From contig JBBSBC010000032.1 in NCBI GenBank assembly GCA_038251595.1, forward strand, positions 1 to 25,954: a stretch of DNA of 25,954 nt, read 5' to 3'. A program made the position numbers and the translations under genes. Shown in pieces: positions 22,376 to 25,954 of the stretch. How positions within the stretch are numbered: position 1 is the first letter of the stretch; the number at the start of each line of letters is the position of its first letter. Origin of the DNA: JADLCX01 sp038251595 (lineage in GTDB: Bacteria; Planctomycetota; Phycisphaerae; Phycisphaerales; UBA1924). Under the pieces are notes generated by a model. It saw only the letters and a list, made by a program, of their open reading frames with translations. It searched no databases and was not told where the DNA came from.

Positions 22376-22524
22376 CGTGAAATCCGAAAGAGGCGGGACA
22401 GGGGAACAAGAAAGATCAGTTACGCACCACTTGCCGCGCACTGAACACTTTGATATCGAGACCTGCTGAAACCGAAACTTGAGTCTGAACAACCGGCGCA
22501 CCTGCACCGACTGAGGTTCTTGAA

Positions 22525-22710
22525 CTACCAGCTCGACTTGCGCATTCCGGGGATCTTGCCCTCGAGGGCGAGCTTCCGCAGCATGATGCGGCTGATGCGG
22601 AACTTGCGATACACACCGCGAGACCGACCGGTAAGCTGGCAACGGCGCACGATGCGCGAGCTGAACTTGGGGGGTCGATTGCTCTTGGCGACTTGGGCTT
22701 TGGTGGCCAT
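22525..22710 (-). CDS. rpsN: 30S ribosomal protein S14, short form without zinc ligands
   Basis: S14 of the short, 61-residue type that normally carries a CxxC-x12-CxxC zinc ribbon. Here only the first Cys (Cys24) remains; the other ligand positions are Thr27, Ser40 and Met43. The rest of the signature is well kept (GRSRGVYRKFRISRIMLRKLALEGKIPGMRKSSW, in segments), so the gene is functional and has become a C-minus S14. The start is the ATG at 22708-22710 (MATKAQVAKS). It stands between rplE and rpsH as expected. The upstream spacer contains 12-bp tandem repeats. Confidence 0.95.
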   Translation of the reverse strand: MATKAQVAKSNRPPKFSSRIVRRCQLTGRSRGVYRKFRISRIMLRKLALEGKIPGMRKSSW

Positions 22711-22760
22711 ATTCGTTGAACTCCGGGTTGCCGGCCAATCTGATGGTCCGGCCTACCCAA

Positions 22761-22796
22761 ACTCTGGACCTGACTCTGGACCTGACTCTGGACCTG
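22761..22796. repeat. Three 12-bp tandem repeats between rplE and rpsN
   Basis: The unit ACTCTGGACCTG is repeated exactly three times (22761-22772, 22773-22784, 22785-22796), followed by degenerate units up to about 22820. It lies in the 160-bp non-coding spacer. Copy number may vary between strains; no regulatory role is evident. Confidence 0.8.
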
Positions 22797-22870
22797 ATGC
22801 TGAATCTGACTCTGACACGGGCTTCAAACTGCTGATCTGGACTTGTGGCGTGGGGCGATTTGTCGTCGCA

Positions 22871-23533
22871 TCACGCTGCTCGTTCAGACTTCTTGTTCTC
22901 TTCCTTCTTGGCGAAGGGCATGCCGAGTTCCTCGAGAATGTACCGGCTGATCTCCGGTGTCGAGTTGCTCAACTGGATGACGATGTTCATACCGTGGGTG
23001 AAGTTCACCGCGGCCATATCGATCTCGGGGAAGACGCCCTGCTCTTGCAGGCCCATGGAGTAGTTGCCCTGGCGATCAAAGGCCTTCTCGCTCACGCCGC
23101 GAAAGTCCTTGATACGCGGTGCCGCGAGGTTGATCAGACGATCGAGGAAGTACCACATACGGTCGCGCCGGAGCGTAACCATCGCGGCCGAATCGTAACC
23201 GGCGCGAACCTTGAAGTTCGAGACGCTCTTCTTCGCCTTGATGACGACCGGCCTCTGCCCACTGATCTTTGTCAATGTTTCGAGAACCGTCGTCTTGACG
23301 TTCGGAGGAAGCTTCGTGCCCTCGAGGTGACGCCCCATGCTCACGTTGAGTGTGATGGTGGTCACGCGGGGATGCTGCATCGGATTGGTCAATCCGAACT
23401 TCTCGATAAGGCCAGCGCGAACCTTCGTCTCATACACTTCGCGAAGTCGTGGTGGGGTGAGCGGTCCCGAAGCAGCCGCTTCGGCCGCCGCGTCCAACTT
23501 GCCCTTCTTCGGTTTGATCGAGTCCTTTGCCAT
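22871..23533 (-). CDS. rplE: 50S ribosomal protein L5
   Basis: L5 binds 5S rRNA and contacts the P-site tRNA. The product has 220 residues against about 180 normally. The core is clear: PRVTTITLNVSMGRHLE, GQRPVVIKAKKSVSNFKVRAG, VTLRRDRMWYFLDRLINLAAPRIKDFRGVS (read in segments), and the C-terminal MAAVNFTHGMNIVI with ELGMPF. The excess is an N-terminal Lys/Ala-rich extension of about 30 residues and a charged C-terminal tail (EENKKSERAA). The start is the ATG at 23531-23533, with AAGGCGGA just upstream. Confidence 0.96.
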   Translation of the reverse strand: MAKDSIKPKKGKLDAAAEAAASGPLTPPRLREVYETKVRAGLIEKFGLTNPMQHPRVTTITLNVSMGRHLEGTKLPPNVKTTVLETLTKISGQRPVVIKAKKSVSNFKVRAGYDSAAMVTLRRDRMWYFLDRLINLAAPRIKDFRGVSEKAFDRQGNYSMGLQEQGVFPEIDMAAVNFTHGMNIVIQLSNSTPEISRYILEELGMPFAKKEENKKSERAA

Positions 23534-23649
23534 CGTTGATCCGCCTTAGGCTTTGGTCTGGTTGCTTGAACTGGCGTTCAGCCAGGTTGAGATTCGGTCG
23601 TCAGATTCGCGTCGTCTGGTTGCCGCGAGTTGCGTTTATTCTTGCCAGG

Positions 23650-24192
23650 TCACTTCTTTGGCTTGTTCGCAGGCTTGCTCGCCGCGGTCCTACTCGTCGT
23701 GGGCTTGGAAGCAACCTTCCCGGCTGCCTTTGCTGCTGGCTTTGCTGCTGGCTTTGCTGCTGGCTTTGCTGCTGGCTTGGTTGCGCCCTTTTTCGTACTC
23801 GTCGCGGCAGGCTTTGCACCGACTTTGCGATCGCCCGCAACGTGCTTTTTGGCATCGGCACTGCGAATGATGCCGAGTTCGGAGCCGTCGCGAACCGCGA
23901 GACGAACTTTGCTTCCATCGGCCTTGGTCTCGAACCGTACACGTGTGGGCTTGCCATCGACCATCGGGCTGACGTTGGAGATGTGGATCGTGGCCTCACG
24001 GGTCACGATGCCCCCCTGGGGGTTGAACCGCGTGGGGCGCATGTGCTTGGTCCGGAGATTCACACCCTTGACCAGGACGCGCTCCTGGCCGGGCAGCGAG
24101 CCCGAGTCCACTCGGGTGATTGTTCCCGTCTTGCCCTTGTGCGAGCCACTGTTCACAATGACCTGGTCGCCCGTTCGTACATGCCGTGCCAT
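23650..24192 (-). CDS. rplX: 50S ribosomal protein L24 with a KPAA-repeat tail
   Basis: L24 is an assembly initiator of the 50S. Residues 1 to about 105 contain the KOW motif (VRTGDQVIVNSGSHKGKTG) and the conserved VKGVNLRTKHMRPTRFNPQGGIV, then NVSPMVDGKPTRVRF. The remaining ~70 residues form a Lys/Ala/Pro tail with four consecutive KPAA units encoded by perfect 12-bp DNA repeats (23729-23776). This tail resembles histone H1-like basic tails and probably adds rRNA contacts, which is inference. The start is the ATG at 24190-24192. Confidence 0.95.
   Translation of the reverse strand: MARHVRTGDQVIVNSGSHKGKTGTITRVDSGSLPGQERVLVKGVNLRTKHMRPTRFNPQGGIVTREATIHISNVSPMVDGKPTRVRFETKADGSKVRLAVRDGSELGIIRSADAKKHVAGDRKVGAKPAATSTKKGATKPAAKPAAKPAAKPAAKAAGKVASKPTTSRTAASKPANKPKK
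23729..23776. repeat. Four 12-bp coding tandem repeats in rplX
   Basis: TTTGCTGCTGGC is present four times without a mismatch, encoding KPAA units of the L24 tail. Identity at the DNA level, including third positions, indicates recent slippage expansion and not only amino-acid selection. Confidence 0.85.
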
Positions 24193-24270
24193 AAATCACC
24201 TGCTCCTGTCGGACAACTGCTTACTCAAACCCGACTTGAACTCGACACTCGGCCCATCAGACGCTAATGG

Positions 24271-24657
24271 TCACACAACTTCAGGGGCCAACGAGACGAT
24301 CTTCATGAAGTTCTTGTCGCGAAGTTCACGGGCCACTGGTCCGAAGATGCGCGTGCCCTTCGGGTTGCCGTCATCGCCGATGAGGACAACCGCATTGGCA
24401 TCAAACTTCACGTATGAGCCATCGGGCCGGCGAGTGGCTTTGGTCGTACGCACAACCACCGCCTTGGACTTGTCTCCGGCCTTCACGTCGGAACCGGGCA
24501 GAGCCTTCTTCACCGAAATGAGTACCTTGTCGCCCACACCGGCCATGCGACGTGTAAACGCGCCGCTCCGGGTCGATCCACCGTACACGCGGATGACGTA
24601 GGCGATCTTTGCCCCCGAGTTGTCCGCGACTTCACACCTGGTCTCTTGTTGAAGCAT
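24271..24657 (-). CDS. rplN: 50S ribosomal protein L14
   Basis: L14 forms an intersubunit bridge next to L19. It has 128 residues from the ATG at 24655-24657 (MLQQETRCEVADNSGAK), compared with about 122 usually. Landmarks are the N-terminal VADNSGAK, GVGDKVLISVKKALPG, VVVRTTK, VKFDANAVVLI and GTRIFGPVARELRDKNFMKIVSLAPEVV (in segments). A few extra residues lie around the VKAGDKSKAV segment. An in-frame extension of 17 codons upstream is not supported. The gene is 78 bp from rplX. Confidence 0.97.
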   Translation of the reverse strand: MLQQETRCEVADNSGAKIAYVIRVYGGSTRSGAFTRRMAGVGDKVLISVKKALPGSDVKAGDKSKAVVVRTTKATRRPDGSYVKFDANAVVLIGDDGNPKGTRIFGPVARELRDKNFMKIVSLAPEVV

Positions 24658-24772
24658 GTTGACGATCTTTCCGAACTGGCCTGCACTGGAACTGTCTGAC
24701 CGACGCAAAACGACTTATTCTTACAGCGGGTCCACTTGACCGCGGTGTTAGCAACTGTCCTGACCACTACTT

Positions 24773-24795
24773 GTGTCCCGCTCTCGCGGCGACAC
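24773..24795 (-). terminator. Hairpin between rpsQ and rplN
   Basis: A stem of GTGTC and CCGC paired with GCGG and GACAC, with one bulged base and a 4-nt loop, lies 28 bases after the rpsQ stop on the minus strand. There is no T tract. It resembles the other post-stop hairpins in this cluster. The rest of this 165-bp spacer holds no visible gene. Confidence 0.45.
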
Positions 24796-24822
24796 TTGGT
24801 GATCCAAAAGCACACCCTTGCC

Positions 24823-25113
24823 TTACACCTGCGATGTCACCAGATCAACACGCTGGCTCTTCTCAACGACGCGAACCAGCTTCCAACGCTTGGTCTTGCT
24901 CATGGGGCGGCACTGCATGACCTCGACGGTGTCACCGATGTGCGACTCGTTGTGCTCATCGTGAATCTGCAGGGTGGTCCGGTGGCTCACAAACTTCCCG
25001 TACTTCGGGTGCATCGTCTTCGACGCAACCACCACAGTACGGGTCTTGCTCCGCTTATCAGATTCCACAGTCCCAACCTTTGTCGATACTGTCTTTGTTG
25101 CGCTGCTCGGCAT
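24823..25113 (-). CDS. rpsQ: 30S ribosomal protein S17
   Basis: S17 is an OB-fold primary 16S rRNA-binding protein. The product has 96 residues: a Ser/Thr/Lys-rich N-terminus, then VGTVESDKRSKTRTVVVASKTMHPKYGKFV, the HDEHNESHIGDTVEVMQCRPMSKTKRW segment (the family's GD-V-x-I-x-E-x-R-P-x-S-x-x-K motif), and RVVEKSQRV. The start is the ATG at 25111-25113. Glu of the usual ECRPLS is Gln here. Position between rpmC and rplN is standard. Confidence 0.96.
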   Translation of the reverse strand: MPSSATKTVSTKVGTVESDKRSKTRTVVVASKTMHPKYGKFVSHRTTLQIHDEHNESHIGDTVEVMQCRPMSKTKRWKLVRVVEKSQRVDLVTSQV

Positions 25114-25203
25114 GAGTGACCTTCGCTAAGACTCGTTCGTGCTTGATCTGTTCGCTAACGATTCAAACGTCTGGACTCGAAACAACCATCCTGATTCAAC
25201 AAC

Positions 25204-25428
25204 TCACTTCGGCGCGGCCTTGGCCCGGCTGCGGACGCTCTGCTCCGTCATAAGACGGGCAACGTTCTTCTTGATCTCCCTGAACTGCGAGTGATCTTCG
25301 ACCTTCTCCGTCACCGACTGCGACCGCAGCGTGAAGTGACGCGAACGCTGGGATCCAACTTCCACAACCAACTCTTCGTCGGTCATCTTCAAGACATCAG
25401 TATTGACCAGCCGGTTCTTCTTGCTCAT
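25204..25428 (-). CDS. rpmC: 50S ribosomal protein L29
   Basis: L29 lies at the tunnel exit, where it helps dock trigger factor and SRP. The product has 74 residues from the ATG at 25426-25428; a TTG two codons upstream (25432-25434) is possible. It is a two-helix protein: DVLKMTDEELVVEVGSQRSRHFTLRSQ, then DHSQFREIKKNVARLMTEQSVR, the family's second helix. It is more divergent than the neighbouring proteins, but length, position between rplP and rpsQ, and the helix pattern make the assignment firm. Confidence 0.92.
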   Translation of the reverse strand: MSKKNRLVNTDVLKMTDEELVVEVGSQRSRHFTLRSQSVTEKVEDHSQFREIKKNVARLMTEQSVRSRAKAAPK

Positions 25429-25509
25429 CGCCAACTCGCTTCAAGTGAAGAGGAAAACCCTGACAAACTTCCGCCACCAACACCCCGTCTTACCAAAGTC
25501 CAACACAGC

Positions 25510-25929
25510 TCAAACGCTGACCCGCCGACCGACAAACCTGCACCGGACCGGCATCTTCATGGCCGCACGGACCAGCGCCTTGCGCGCCGTAGCCTCGGGC
25601 ACTCCGGCGATCTCGTACAACATGGTGCCGGCCTTTACACGGGCCGCCCAATATTCCACATCCGCCTTGCCGGTACCCATTCGGGTTTCCAGCGGCTTCT
25701 TGCTGATGGGCTTATCCGGGAAGACCCGGATAAACAACTTGCCCTCACGCTTCAGGAAGTGCTGCGCGGCAACTCGGCCCGCCTCCAACACGCGCCCGGG
25801 AACCCACTGACCTTCGAGCGCCTGAAGACCATAGTCGCCGTATGCGACGTAGTTCCCCTTGGTAGCCTTCCGGTCCCGGACTCGCCGGAACTCCTTGCGA
25901 AACTTCACTCGTTTGGGCATCAACGCCAT
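25510..25929 (-). CDS. rplP: 50S ribosomal protein L16
   Basis: L16 organises the A-site region of the 50S. The product has 139 residues, typical length. It begins MALMPKRVKFRKEFRRVRDRKATKGN, then YGDYGLQALEGQWV, AAQHFLKREGKLFIRVFPDKPISKKPLETRMGTGKADVEYWAARVKAG (read in segments) and ends ARKALVRAAMKMPVRCRFVGRR. The Met after GKA- in the usual GKGKG motif region is replaced by GTGKADV. The start is the ATG at 25927-25929, with AGGA 8 bases upstream. rpsC is expected just beyond the window. Confidence 0.97.
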   Translation of the reverse strand: MALMPKRVKFRKEFRRVRDRKATKGNYVAYGDYGLQALEGQWVPGRVLEAGRVAAQHFLKREGKLFIRVFPDKPISKKPLETRMGTGKADVEYWAARVKAGTMLYEIAGVPEATARKALVRAAMKMPVRCRFVGRRVSV

Positions 25930-25954
25930 GGGTCGTTCCTAATCTGCCTAAAGC

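Noticed and set aside
23601..23780. CRISPR-like short repeats in rplX
   Set aside because: Contiguous 12-bp units without spacers that encode KPAA; a coding tandem repeat, not an array.

Overview
The window is a chromosomal segment, about 57-60% G+C in its gene-dense parts, from a bacterium that most resembles Planctomycetota, probably class Phycisphaerae. That placement is inferred from three traits: a spread-out S10/spc/alpha ribosomal cluster lacking rpmD, adk, map and rpsD; extra tails and inserts on many ribosomal proteins; and the character of RpoA and ThrS. No rRNA, tRNA, CRISPR array, transposase or prophage genes are visible.

Layout. 1-4057: the start of a ubiE/menG methyltransferase (minus strand, cut by the window edge), a divergent M48 lipoprotein peptidase, an M19 dipeptidase, two tandem zinc-ribbon proteins and 3-oxoacid CoA-transferase subunit B. 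4325-6639: a plus-strand run of a four-helix membrane protein, a ROK sugar kinase translationally coupled to it, and a beta-phosphoglucomutase-like HAD phosphatase. 6453-9598: a doubtful minus-strand ORF, then thrS with a structured leader. 9808-11147: nrdR coupled by ATGA to CoA-transferase subunit A. 11152-13787: pheS without pheT, two lipoprotein genes that share a nearly identical signal-peptide segment, and between them an AT-rich helix-turn-helix gene with its own good promoter. 13960-25929: the minus-strand translation cluster, in transcription order rplP, rpmC, rpsQ, rplN, rplX, rplE, rpsN, rpsH, rplF, rplR, rpsE, rplO, secY, infA, rpmJ, rpsM, rpsK, rpoA, rplQ.

How it works together. 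The right half makes ribosomal proteins, initiation factor 1, the SecY translocon and RNA polymerase alpha. ThrS and PheS charge tRNAs. NrdR represses ribonucleotide reductase genes. ScoA and ScoB should form one CoA-transferase although their genes lie 6.3 kb apart on opposite strands. The ROK kinase and HAD phosphatase suggest sugar or amino-sugar phosphate metabolism.

Most interesting signals. (1) A near-identical palindromic element sits in frame inside two unrelated genes (M19 dipeptidase and thrS) and encodes SES-x-AT in both. It resembles the protein-coding palindromic elements described in Rickettsia. (2) The thrS leader holds a short ORF with Thr codons, a hairpin over its stop codon, a candidate antiterminator and a U-tailed terminator. 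(3) An 83-nt nested inverted repeat lies between convergent genes. (4) A lipoprotein export segment is duplicated and differs only synonymously within the signal peptide. (5) Intergenic hairpins recur through the ribosomal cluster, whose spacers are unusually long. No clear defence system or large new gene system was seen.
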